This document shows positions 11,781-20,813 of a stretch of DNA of 64,000 nucleotides, piece after piece. The stretch's first letter is position 1. Each line of letters opens with the position of its first letter. A program made the translations under genes and the position numbers. Under the pieces are notes generated by a model, which was given only the letters and a program-made list of their open reading frames with translations, was not told the DNA's origin and made no database searches. The DNA is from Mycoplasmopsis agalactiae 14628 (GTDB lineage: Bacteria > Bacillota_I > Bacilli_A > Mycoplasmatales > Metamycoplasmataceae). The DNA is taken from the NCBI RefSeq assembly GCF_000266865.1, contig NZ_AJPR01000011.1, positions 310,001-374,000 of the forward strand. Direction: 5' to 3'.

Positions 11781-11786
11781 TATAAT
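11781..11786 (+). promoter_or_regulatory. -10 box of the second lipoprotein
   Basis: TATAAT lies 42 bases before the ATG. No simple repeat tract is seen here, unlike three of the next genes. A ribosome-binding site AAAGGA lies near 11811. Confidence 0.45.
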
Positions 11787-11827
11787 ATAGGCAGGAGTTA
11801 TTCTTTAAGAAAAGGATATAAATAATT

Positions 11828-12889
11828 ATGAAAATAAATAGAAAAATATTATTTGGTTTATTAACTGCATCATCATTTACAGCAGTGCCTTTATTAGCTG
11901 CTAAATGTGATGATAAAAATGAAAATGCACAAAAAAATCCACAAGAAAATGGTGATAAAGTTGTAAAACAAGCACTAAGCGAAGTTATTAAAAACACAAA
12001 TTTAGGTGAATTAGTATTACCTAAAGATAAAGAAACGCCTGAAGCCAATTTAATATTAGAGTCTTTAGTAAAAACTAATACAAATGTTGAATCTTCTGAA
12101 TTAGAAGTATCTAATATTCAAAAAACTGGTGCAACAGTAAGCGCTAAAAAAGAAAGTAAGAAATATTCAGGCAGCATAAATGTAACATTTACAGTTAAAA
12201 AAACTGATGAAACAGTTGTCAAAAAAGACTTATCTACAGTCAATAAGGAAAATTTTAAGTTTTTAACTAATTTTTTATTTAGGTCTGAAATATTAGATGC
12301 ACTTAAAAAAGATTTACAATTGCCAAATCTAACTTATGATGATTTTACTTTTACATTAGACAAAGAAGCAACAAAGACTGAAGTTGGTAAAGTGATAATT
12401 GAAGCTACCCCAAATTCAAAACTTTTATCTGGCAAGGTTGTTTTAGATGTTCCAAAAGTCACAACTAATCCTCTAGATGAATTAGGAACTATCAAAGAAA
12501 CCATCAATGATTTAGGATTATTAAGTGACAAAATGGATAAAAATGTTCAAAATATTGACAAATGAGAGTCATCAAACACAGGAGATGGTGGTTCATTTGC
12601 TAATGAAGTAAAACAAATAAAAGAAACATCTGAAAAAGTAAAAGAAAAAATAAAAGAAACAGTTGAAAAATTGAAAAAAGCAATCGAAGGCAAGGCTGGA
12701 TTGTCAAAAGATGAATTTGATAATGCAAATAAAATTATTCACGAGTTTTTTGAATTTTACGCCAAAGAAGTTAAATCAAAAGACACTGGCAAAATAATCT
12801 ATGATGGTGAAAATACTATGAAAGATCTTAAAAAGATTGCTAAATTAAAAAGTGGATTCCAAGAAAAAGATTCTTTAATTGAGTTTTAA
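11828..12889 (+). CDS. Lipoprotein, paralog of the preceding one
   Basis: 353 residues. The signal MKINRKILFGLLTASSFTAV ending PLLAAKC is nearly the same as in the gene upstream. The two 80-residue domains recur (SAKKESKKYSGSINVTFTV near residues 100-120, and LKKDLQLPNLTYDDFTFTLD with SKLLSGKVVLDVP near 160-210). A helical tail with repeated KxxxETxEKVKEK follows, probably a coiled coil. One TGA-coded Trp is at 12563. Tandem paralogs of this kind typically arise by duplication of surface antigens. Its function is unknown. Confidence 0.75.
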
Positions 12890-12901
12890 TATATTAATTA
12901 C

Positions 12902-12938
12902 AAATATAGAGAAAGAGCAGCTTTCTCTATATTTTTTA
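12902..12938 (+). terminator. Terminator after the second lipoprotein
   Basis: ATATAGAGAAAG and CTTTCTCTATAT form a 12-bp stem with a 5-base loop and a T-run. Confidence 0.85.
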
Positions 12939-12964
12939 TATATGAAATGATATGAAAATATAAC

Positions 12965-13010
12965 CAGCTTTTTTGCAGAAAAGCTGCCCCCCCCCTATTT
13001 AATTTATACT
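12965..13010 (+). promoter_or_regulatory. Variable promoter with C9 tract
   Basis: An inverted repeat CAGCTTTT-TTGCAG-AAAAGCTG (12965-12986) runs into nine C (12987-12995). After 9 bases a -10-like TATACT follows at 13005-13010. The tract fills the place of the -35/-10 spacer, so slippage would change promoter spacing and switch the downstream lipoprotein on or off. The layout recurs before the next gene. Confidence 0.65.
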
Positions 13011-13055
13011 TTTTCCGAATTTACGAATTCAATTTTATAAAAGGAGAATTAGAAT

Positions 13056-13745
13056 ATGAAGAAAGCAAAATTTATATTAGGTGCATTAGTGCCTATTTCA
13101 ACTATTCCATTTATTGCAGCTAGTTGCAATGAGATTGAACTAGGAAAAACGGAAGCAAACAAACAAGACGAAAACAACAATAAAACAGTTAAAAAGGTAG
13201 AGAAAACAGAATCACATAATTTAACAAGCAGCTCAAATATTGAACTTGAAGATAAAAAAGAAAACGAAACAATTGAAAAGGATAAGTCATCTACAAATCC
13301 TGAGAAAACAGAAACACCAGAAGCTCCAAAAACAAAAGAAAAAAAATTAAAAGAAGACAAAAGCAAAGAAAAAGCAAAAAAAGAAGAAAAAAAGAATGAA
13401 GAAGACCCAAATGATGACATTAGTTTGTTTGACTTTAACAATTCATCAAAAACAGATAAAAAACCTGAAGATAACACAGAGATTTTAGATAAAGAAACAT
13501 TAGCAGGCTATAAATTAGAAATAAACAGTGAAATCGGTGAATTAGAGAAGGAAGTAACTAATTACAATGGATTTATAAAAAATGAATTAAAATCACAGTT
13601 TATGGAGTTAAAAGGTAAGCTTGTTAAGTTGCTTGAAGACGCAAAGACAGAGAAAAATATTGAAAAAATTATTAACTTATTTGACTTTTTCAATGACCAA
13701 TTTGAGGGATACAACATTAAAATTGAATCAATGAAGAAAAAATAG
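13056..13745 (+). CDS. Lys/Glu-rich lipoprotein, probably phase-variable
   Basis: 229 residues. The signal is MKKAKFILGALVPISTIPFI, then AASC. Residues 28-135 are a low-complexity stretch dominated by Lys, Glu, Asn, Thr and Pro (for example EKKLKEDKSKEKAKKEEKK) that looks like a surface stalk. Residues 148-229 are a helical domain (EINSEIGELEKEVTNYNGF...). It has a good ribosome-binding site (AAAAGGAGAA) and a C9-tract promoter upstream. The gene at 15386 has the same build. It is likely a surface antigen with phase-variable expression; no named family is recognised. Confidence 0.75.
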   Translation: MKKAKFILGALVPISTIPFIAASCNEIELGKTEANKQDENNNKTVKKVEKTESHNLTSSSNIELEDKKENETIEKDKSSTNPEKTETPEAPKTKEKKLKEDKSKEKAKKEEKKNEEDPNDDISLFDFNNSSKTDKKPEDNTEILDKETLAGYKLEINSEIGELEKEVTNYNGFIKNELKSQFMELKGKLVKLLEDAKTEKNIEKIINLFDFFNDQFEGYNIKIESMKKK

Positions 13746-13805
13746 TAATAATTAACCAAAACCATAATAAAACAGTATTTTTGGATAATGTTTGAAACAC
13801 AAATT

Positions 13806-13829
13806 AAAGTGAATGTATGTTCACTTTTT
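13806..13829 (+). terminator. Terminator after the Lys/Glu-rich lipoprotein
   Basis: AAAGTGAA and TTCACTTT pair around a 6-base loop, with a run of T after them. Confidence 0.65.
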
Positions 13830-13856
13830 TTGTTTGAATATGAAAAACTGGAAAAG

Positions 13857-13912
13857 ACTTTTTTTGCAAAAAGTTTGCAAAATAGTTGCCCCCCCCCCTA
13901 TTCTGTTATAAT
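13857..13912 (+). promoter_or_regulatory. Variable promoter with C10 tract
   Basis: An inverted repeat ACTTTTT-TTGC-AAAAAGT (13857-13874) precedes TTG followed by ten C (13889-13898). A perfect -10 TATAAT lies at 13907-13912, 8 bases after the tract. It has the same order of parts as the C9 promoter before the previous gene. Confidence 0.7.
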
Positions 13913-13962
13913 GCGCCTGAACGTTATAGAAAAAAATATAAACACGGGGAGGAAAAATTAAT

Positions 13963-14868
13963 ATGAAAAAAATCAAATTTTTATTAACTAGTTCTGCTAC
14001 ATCATTAGCAGCAATTCCTTTTATAGCGGCGAAGTGTGGCTTTACTGAAGATAGTAAAAAACCAACTGAAACACCTGCTGAAAATCCTGCGTTAGCAAAA
14101 GTTAAAGAAGCTTGAAATAACAATATAAAAGATAAAATCAGCAGTGCAAAAAATTACACAATGATTCTGACTATGTTAAAAGATAGTGTTGCTGATGAAT
14201 CACTAAAAGAATCAATTTCATTATTTAATGCTGATGAAGCTAGAAAAAGACCAGTAAAAGAACAAGAGGGTCAAAAAATTATGTTCAAAGTTGGCTCAGA
14301 TAAGATAGATTTAGAATTAGGTAAAGTAGTTGCTGGTATGCAAAAAACAATTTATGTTGATAAAGATGGCAAAAATCAAGAAACTGATGCTCAAGACTTA
14401 TCAACAGTTGATGGAGCTAAAGAAGCAACTAAGATAGTTCAAATTGGATACTATGACGATGGTAAAACAATTAGAGTTGCACAAATGCCTAAAACTGTTA
14501 CAGAAGTTCCAACTGAATTGCCTAAAGAAATAACTAACTTGCACAAAATGTTTTTAGAATCAAAAGAATTTAACCAAGACATTTCATCATGAGACTTAAG
14601 CGGTGTTTACAACACAAGCTTAATGTTCTACAAAGCAGAAAAATTCAATCAAGATATAACCAAATGAAACACTGAAAATGTAACAAACATGAGATCAAAG
14701 TTTTACGGAACTAAAGCATTTGATCAAGATTTATCAAAATTAAATGTTTCATCAGTCAAAGATGCTGTTGACTTTGCTAAAGCATCAAAGATAGAAGGAA
14801 CCGAAAACAAAAAACCAAAGTTCAAAGAAGGAACTTTATTAGTAAGAGAAAACAAAGAACAAAAATAG
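13963..14868 (+). CDS. Lipoprotein with DUF285 (BspA-type) repeats
   Basis: 301 residues. The signal is MKKIKFLLTSSATSLAAIPF ending IAAKC. The N-terminal half (residues 45-185) is unlike anything I recognise. The C-terminal part holds mycoplasma DUF285-type repeats of about 23-25 residues: FNQDISSWDLSGVYNTSLMF, FNQDITKWNTENVTNMRSKF and FDQDLSKLNVSSVKDAVDF, with Trp encoded by TGA. These repeats occur in mycoplasma surface lipoproteins and are probably involved in binding. The ribosome-binding site GGGGAGG is strong. Expression probably varies through the C10 tract upstream. Confidence 0.85.
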
Positions 14869-14901
14869 AAAATATGGCCAAAACAACAGGCCATATTTTT
14901 T
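14869..14901. terminator. Bidirectional terminator
   Basis: AAAATATGGCC and GGCCATATTTT form an 11-bp stem with a T-run, between the end of the DUF285 lipoprotein and the convergent PTS EIIB gene. Confidence 0.85.
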
Positions 14902-14911
14902 ATCAATTAAT

Positions 14912-15217
14912 TTAAAATCTTTCTTTATCTAACTTTTCATTATCTCTAAGTTCTCTGATGCTTTTGGCCAATTTGACTGTTTTAAGGCCGAATTTGACTT
15001 GTACGTGGTTATCACCTACAAAATTTATACCGCTTGCGCCTGATTCAATTAACTTATCTTCATTAACTAAACTTTTATCAACAATATCATATCTTAGCTT
15101 AGTTGCACAATTACGATATTTAGAAATATTATCTAGTCCACCTAAAGCAGAAATTATTTGTTTTGGTTGATTGTATTGCTCATTATTAGTATCTATCATT
15201 TTAGTTTCTTTAGTCAT
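14912..15217 (-). CDS. Stand-alone PTS EIIB domain, glucose type
   Basis: 101 residues. After a short polar N-terminus the EIIB fold begins: ISALGGLDNISKYRNCATKL, with the phosphorylatable Cys in NCATKLR, then GASGINFVGDNHVQVKFG, which matches the G-V-x-x-V-G-x-x-x-Q-V-x-x-G ending of glucose/sucrose-family EIIB domains. No EIIC or EIIA is attached or adjacent. It may act with an EIIC lacking its own B domain elsewhere in the genome, or as a regulator. AGAGG lies upstream of the ATG on its strand. Confidence 0.8.
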   Translation of the reverse strand: MTKETKMIDTNNEQYNQPKQIISALGGLDNISKYRNCATKLRYDIVDKSLVNEDKLIESGASGINFVGDNHVQVKFGLKTVKLAKSIRELRDNEKLDKERF

Positions 15218-15304
15218 AGTTAAAACCTCTAATTTTTAGCATACTCAATTTTATTACATATAAAGTATAAATCTTATTTATGGAAGCAATTCCATAAATT
15301 CAGA

Positions 15305-15344
15305 CTCTCTCTCTCTCTCTCTGGTTATAGATAACTCATATAAA
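15305..15344 (+). promoter_or_regulatory. Putative variable promoter with (CT)9 tract
   Basis: Nine CT units (15305-15322) lie 64 bases before the next ATG. Possible -10 boxes are TATAGA at 15326-15331 and TATAAA at 15339-15344. With the second one, the -35 would fall inside the tract; with the first, the spacer would. Either way slippage would change the promoter. Confidence 0.5.
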
Positions 15345-15385
15345 ATAAGCCTTTAATTTTTAACAATAACTTACAAAGGAAAAAT

Positions 15386-16045
15386 ATGAGAAAAACTAAA
15401 TTTTTATTATTAACTTCACTATCTCCAATTATTTCATTGCCATTTGTAGCTGCTAAATGCAATACCGATGCAAAGCCTGAGGATATGAATAAAGACAAAT
15501 TGGAAAAAGACAAAATGACTAGTAAACTAAAAAATAGTAATGAAACAAAGCAAAATAATAATGATAAGAATACAAACACTGAAAATATGAAAGAAAAAAA
15601 CAATACAGAAGCCAAAAATGATGACAAGGATAATAAATCATTAAAAGAAACCAAAGCAAAAGATACAATTGATGAGAAAAACTCTAATAGAGAAATGTCT
15701 GATATGCCTATAAAACAGTCTACAATGTCAAGTCTAGACAGAAGAACAGTTAACAACGTTGATGCATCAGGTTATGACATTGGCAGATGATACGATAAAA
15801 TTAGTGATGAGGACTTGAAAGATTTTAAAGAAGAGTTTCACAAAATATTAACTGACATAGAAGAAGAAATCAAGAAAGCAGTAAAAGAAGAAACAAAAAT
15901 AAAACAACTTGAGAGTCAATTTAATTCATTAAAATTAAAACTAGAGAAAAAATTAAATAAAGCATCATCTTGAGTTAGCGTTGAGACAATAGTTGATGAA
16001 ACAGATAAAGCAATTAAAGAAATAGAAAAACAAACTGTTAAATAA
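15386..16045 (+). CDS. Lys/Asn-rich lipoprotein, probably phase-variable
   Basis: 219 residues. The signal is MRKTKFLLLTSLSPIISLPF ending VAAKC. Residues 25-115 are low complexity (Lys, Asn, Asp, Glu), with many imperfect short repeats (KNNTEAKNDDKDNK). The C-terminal domain, about residues 130-219, is helical (YDKISDEDLKDFKEEFHKIL...) with two TGA-coded Trp. Overall it resembles the lipoprotein at 13056. The ribosome-binding site is AAAGGAAAAAT. A copy of the dispersed TATAAAACAG motif lies within the gene at 15709. A (CT)9 tract upstream suggests variable expression. Confidence 0.75.
15709..15718 (+). repeat. Dispersed motif copy 2
   Basis: GCCTATAAAACAGT, inside the lipoprotein gene, read as PIKQ. 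Confidence 0.7.
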
Positions 16046-16064
16046 AATTATTTAATCCATGTAT

Positions 16065-16092
16065 AAACACGCCATGCAGGTGTGTTTTTTAA
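16065..16092 (+). terminator. Terminator after the Lys/Asn-rich lipoprotein
   Basis: AAACACGCC pairs with GGTGTGTTT (one G-T pair), followed by T-rich sequence. Confidence 0.7.
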
Positions 16093-16240
16093 TATTTTGT
16101 ATTTTTGCTTTTTTTAACGCAAAAACCTAGCAAATTTATGCATTAATTTATTTCCTGTTTTTTTACATAAAAATATCAAAAGTTGCATTTTTATATTAAA
16201 ATTAAGTCATAAATTGCATTTTTGCTATTTTGGAGTGTTT

Positions 16241-17593
16241 ATGAGAGTTGTAATTATTGGCGGAGCAGCTAGTGGCATGACTATAGCCAGCAGAATAAGA
16301 AAATTAAGCAAAGAGACTGAAATTATTGTTTTACAAAAAGAAAAATATGTTTCGCTAGGTGCTTGTGGTTTGCCTTATTTTGTTGCTAATGAAGGAGTAA
16401 GTGAAAATGATTTATTAGCCAGAACTATAGAGGAATTTAGTGAGCAAAATATTACTATTTATCCAAATAGTACTGTAAATAAGATAGATTCAGAAAATGA
16501 GGAAGTTTATTATGTAAACAATAATAAGCAACATAGCCTTAGTTATGATAAATTAGTTATAGCAACTGGCGCTAAGCCTATAGTTCCTTCATTTGCTACT
16601 GTTAATAATAAAAATATTTTTACTCTTACTAGACTAGAAGACGCGGTTAGTTTAAAGAGCAAGCTAAAAGACAAAAGTATTAAAAAGGTGGCTATTATTG
16701 GCTCAGGATTTATTGGTTTAGAAGCTGCTGAAATGGTTGCTAAGTACAATAAAACAGTCATTTTGGTCGAAAAGGCTTCTATGCTAGCCTCCAAAGTTTT
16801 TGATAATGAAATAAGTGAATTATTAGAACAAGAATTGCTTAAAAATAACGTAACAATTTACAAAAATTGTGCATTAACCAACCTAAGCGAAAATGCAAAC
16901 TCGCTAACTCTTAGTTTTGATAATGATATGCAGTATGATGTTGATTTAGTCATATTTGCAATTGGATTTAAGCCTGCAACTGAATTTTTAAATGATTCTA
17001 AGTTAAAAATGCTTTCTAACGGTGCAATTGTAGTTAATAATCAAGGCAGAAGTAATATTGAAAACATTTATGCTTGCGGTGACTGTGCTACATCATTAAA
17101 TAAGTTAACTAATGAAAATAGCTACACACCTTTAGCAACTATTGCTCGTAAGTTTGCTAAAGTAGTTGCTGATGATATTCTGGGAATTAAAAATGAATTT
17201 GTTGGCCATATTCAAAGCTCAATAGTCAAATCGTTTGATGCTGAATTAGCTTCCTGCGGGCTAAATGAAAAGAGTGCCAGAGCTCTAGGTTATGACATTA
17301 AAACAGTGTTTATTAAGGACAAAGATCATCCAGGATACTATCCTAATCAAACACTGTTAGCATTAAAATTAATTGTTAACAAGCAAACAAACACACTCTT
17401 GGGTGCTCAAATGTATGGCACTAATCTTTCAGTTTTAAGAATTAATTTTTTAATTAGTTTAATCTGAAATCAAATTAAGCTAGATAAGTCACTAGCACAA
17501 ATTGATTTAGTCTATTCACCACCTTTTGCAAGGGTAGTTGACATATTCCATATTGCTTTAGAGAAGATTTTAAAGGAGAATAATGAGTGATAA
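16241..17593 (+). CDS. FAD-dependent NADH oxidase / CoA-disulfide reductase family
   Basis: 450 residues. The FAD-binding motif VVIIGGAASGMTIASRIRK is at the N-terminus, the redox Cys is in SLGACGLPYFV near residue 43, the NAD-binding motif KVAIIGSGFIGLEAAEMV is near residue 150, and ENIYACGDCA near residue 275 closes the FAD site. The SLGACGLPYF form is that of CoA-disulfide reductases and related NADH oxidases. The start at 16241 is chosen over 16214 because of GGAG at 16232 and the family start MRVVIIGG. The next gene starts 11 bases before its stop, so they form one operon. A second NADH oxidase, of different type, is at 35842. The substrate (O2 or CoA disulfide) is not decided by sequence. 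Confidence 0.85.
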
Positions 17594-19184
17594 CGTTTTA
17601 CTAGATAGATTCTTAGCTATAAGTAGCTGACAGGCTGCTTTAGCAGTTATTCTATTTATCGGAATCCAGATAGGACTATGATTTACATTTAAGCGCTTTA
17701 AATTAAAGTTTATTTATAGAGTCTTAATTGGCCTTGCAATTGGCTTAGCATTTGGAATAGTTGTTCAAGGAATTAATAAATTCCCCGAATTTGGACTAGT
17801 TGATCAGTTTAAGCCAGCAATTAAACATAATGGAGAATTAATAAAAGAGCAAAACCCAGGTTATACAAAATGAGCTAAGCAAACTGATATTTGAGTTTCA
17901 TTAGCTAAAAATATTTTTATTAATGGTATTTTATTACTTACTGCTCCTGTGGTGTTTATCGCTATTTTTAGGGTAGTTTCGCGTCCTGGCAATAAAAATG
18001 TTGGTCGTATTTCTCTTAAAGGTGTAGCTTTATTACTGCTTAATACTGCTTTTGCCTTTATAGTGACATTTTGAATAGGTTATGCAATTAAAATTGGTGA
18101 AGGTTCAAACTTAAGTTTAGAGAATGTAGCTGATAAAAACTTGCCAAAAGAAACGCAACCATTACCAGTAATAATTTGAGAATACTTACCAAGCAACATA
18201 ATTAGCCCATGAGCTGGCACAATGGTTATTTCATTAATTGTAATAGCAGCCTTATTTGGCCATTCAGTGAAAATTTTGTCAAAGAAAAAGCCTGAACAAA
18301 TGCAAAAAATTAGAAACTTTATGGATGGCGCTTGAACTATTGTTTCATCTATACTAACTACTTTTATGAAAATTATGCCTCTAGCTGTTATGTCAATGAT
18401 CGCTTCATCAGTTATATCTAAACCAATTGGCGCCCTAGCAACAATTGGCAAAGTATTAGGCGTTGGATACTTAGGCTTAACAATTTCATTAGTATTTTTA
18501 ACACTATTATTATTAATAAACAGAGTGAATGTAATTGCTTGATGAAGACACTGCGCCAAAATTTTAATTCAAGGTTTTGCAACTCAGTCTTCAAATGCAA
18601 CACTGCCAATGTCGATGGAAACTTTAAAAGAAAATGTTAAGCTTGATGACAGTGTTGTGTCAACTGTTACTCCTTTATCGACAACAATGGGGCTAATGGG
18701 CTGTGCAGGAGTACAATCTGGTGTAATAACTAGTTTATTATGAACAGGCACTACTGATATAGCAATTCATTCACAAGGCTTAGTAGTATTTTTCATTTTA
18801 GCACTGCTTATCACATTGGTTGCTTCATTAGGTATTAGTGGCATTCCTGGCACTGCAACTGTTTTAACTTCTGGTGTACTTAGCGGACTAGGTCTTGGCG
18901 CTTGATTTGGCCCAGTTTATGCAATTGTTGGTTCACTAGATGGCTTATTTGATATGGGAAGAACTGGAGTAAATGTAACTTCAGGAGCTGTTGTAGCTAC
19001 TTTGGTTGCTAAAAATGAAGGTTTAATAAGTTCTGAGTCAAATATTCTTTCAGCTAAATTATTAGCAAAACAAGAGTTAATCAGACAAAAACAAATGGAA
19101 AAAGAAGCAAAAATGGAGCTCAAAAAACAAGAAAAGCTAAATAAATTAAAAGCTAAAACAGAAGAGTCAAAACCAAAAGAATAA
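17583..19184 (+). CDS. Dicarboxylate/amino acid:cation symporter (SDF family)
   Basis: 533 residues with about eight membrane segments. Conserved motifs of the family are visible: ATQSSNATLPMSMETLKENV (the serine-rich hairpin, with NATLP), GISGIPGTATVLTSGVLSG (second hairpin) and SLDGLFDMGRTGVNVTSGAV (the DMxRTxxNVxG motif of the last membrane segment). An unusual hydrophilic C-terminal tail of about 45 residues rich in Lys, Glu and Gln ends the protein. AAGGAG precedes the ATG. It imports acidic or neutral amino acids or dicarboxylates with Na+ or H+; the substrate is unknown. It overlaps the flavoprotein gene before it. Confidence 0.9.
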
Positions 19185-19198
19185 TTGTCTAAAAAGCC

Positions 19199-19208
19199 TA
19201 TAAAACAG
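19199..19208 (+). repeat. Dispersed motif copy 3
   Basis: GCCTATAAAACAGC, directly after the symporter stop. Confidence 0.7.
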
Positions 19209-19211
19209 CAC

Positions 19212-19250
19212 AAAAAAACAAGTGGGTTATTAAAAACACTTGTTTTTTAT
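19212..19250. terminator. Bidirectional terminator
   Basis: AAAAAACAAGTG and CACTTGTTTTTT form a 12-bp stem with a 12-base loop between the convergent symporter and rmuC genes. Confidence 0.85.
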
Positions 19251-19257
19251 GCTTTTA

Positions 19258-20694
19258 TTATTCTATAATTGCTTCTTCAGCTTCATCATAATCTAATTTG
19301 CTATCAAGCCCCAATTTTGCTTGTTTTTTCTCAACATTTTCATTGATATCAACTTTTGAAATGCCTAATGACTTAGATGTTGTATTAATTTTCTTTGTAA
19401 TTTTATTAGCTGTATTAACAACTGAAACAAATTTGTCTCTTGATTTGTCTAAATTATCTATGCCATCAATGACCTTTTTATAAAGAGCATTGTAATTCTT
19501 TTGCACATCAAGGAATATGTCTTTTAGCTTTTCAATATTTTTTTCAACTTGGAAGCTGTTATTTTGTAATAAATATGAGTAAATAAAGACCATAATTATT
19601 TGTGGGCCTTGAATATAAACTTTAAGTTTGTCCTGAATTTCAGTTACAAAATTCATATCTTGAATTAAAGTTAAATAAACACTGGCAGAAGGGACATACA
19701 TTAAGGCAAAAGGAGTTGTTTTTCTATCAGGCTTAATATATTTTTCATTAATGCTTTGCGCCATTTCCTTAATGGCTTTTTTAAGCTCTTTAAGATGAGT
19801 TTCTTTTTCAGACACGCTTTTTGAATCTAGATATCTGTCTCATTTTTCTTTAGGAAACTTACAGTCAATTGGAATAATTTGTTCAACTTCTTCATTTTCA
19901 GATCTTGACTTAATTTTCATTGCAAAGTCAACTGCTTCTTGATTTTTGCCTGGATTAATTTGATATTGCTTAAATCACAATCTATTCTTTTCATTTGGAT
20001 AGTGCTCTTCTAATATTTGTTCTAAAGTAAATTCGCCGAATTCGCCTGTTTTTTTGTTGTTTGAGAACGTTCTGTTTAAATCATCTACACTAGCTTGCAT
20101 TTGTTCGAACTTAACCATTTCTTTGCCGACTTTGTCCATTTGTACTTGAATATTTCCAAATTGCTCTTTAATATGCTTAGTTAGTGTGTCTTCAAAATGC
20201 TTGTCAATTCTTTCTTTAATGTCATTAAATGATTTAGCATTATTTTCATTTATTTCTTTTAAATTTGAGCTAACTGTTTGATTAAACTTTTGCTCAAAAT
20301 TATTTAATCAGTCATTTTGAGCAACAATTTTTTTGTTTAATTCTTCAAAAAGCTGCGCCTTAAAATCGTTGAATTTGCTTGCTCTTTCAGAATCTTTTCT
20401 ATTAATTAATTCAGCCATGTTTTTTTCATACTGAACTAGTTTATTAACAAAGGCTTCATTATTTAGAGCTAAATCTTTTATTAATTTATTTTCAAATTCA
20501 TTCATTTTATCAACAAGTGAGTCTTTTATTGAGCTTAATTTGTCATTAATAAAAAGCTTATCATCAGCACTTATTCCGCTACTTAAATTATTCTTTAATC
20601 CTTTGTTTTTAACAATAAACAAAGCCAAAATTGATACAAGCAAGAGCACAATTATGATGCTTAAAGTAAGTAAAATTATATTTATAGCTTCCAT
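19258..20694 (-). CDS. rmuC: RmuC-like DNA recombination protein
   Basis: 478 residues. One membrane segment lies at residues 4-28, then a long coiled-coil region (about 40-210), then the RmuC nuclease-like core: NKKTGEFGEFTLEQILEEHY near residue 225, IIPIDCKFPKEKWDRYL near 290 and TPFALMYVPSASVYLTL near 350, all typical of the family (G-x-x-G-E-x-x-L, D-x-K-F-P, F-M-x-x-P). RmuC limits recombination between inverted repeats in E. coli; the mechanism is not established. It is single, between convergent and co-directional terminators, with AAGGAG before the ATG. Confidence 0.9.
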
Positions 20695-20773
20695 ATATCT
20701 CCTTTTTATTTTAATTATATATTTTTAGTTTATGCTATAGCAGATTTATCAGTAAAACAGACTAAAAGAGCAA

Positions 20774-20806
20774 AATAAAAACTCAGCAATTTGAGTTTTT
20801 ATTTTT
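20774..20806 (-). terminator. Terminator of the riboswitch-controlled lipoprotein operon
   Basis: AAAAACTCA and TGAGTTTTT pair around a short loop, followed on the minus strand by TATTTT, just after the stop of the S41-type gene. Confidence 0.75.
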
Positions 20807-20813
20807 AAACTTT

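Noticed and set aside
13049-13477. Open frames antisense to lipoprotein genes (Ser/Phe-rich proteins)
   Set aside because: They are the complement of Lys/Glu-rich coding strands and have no start signals or family features.
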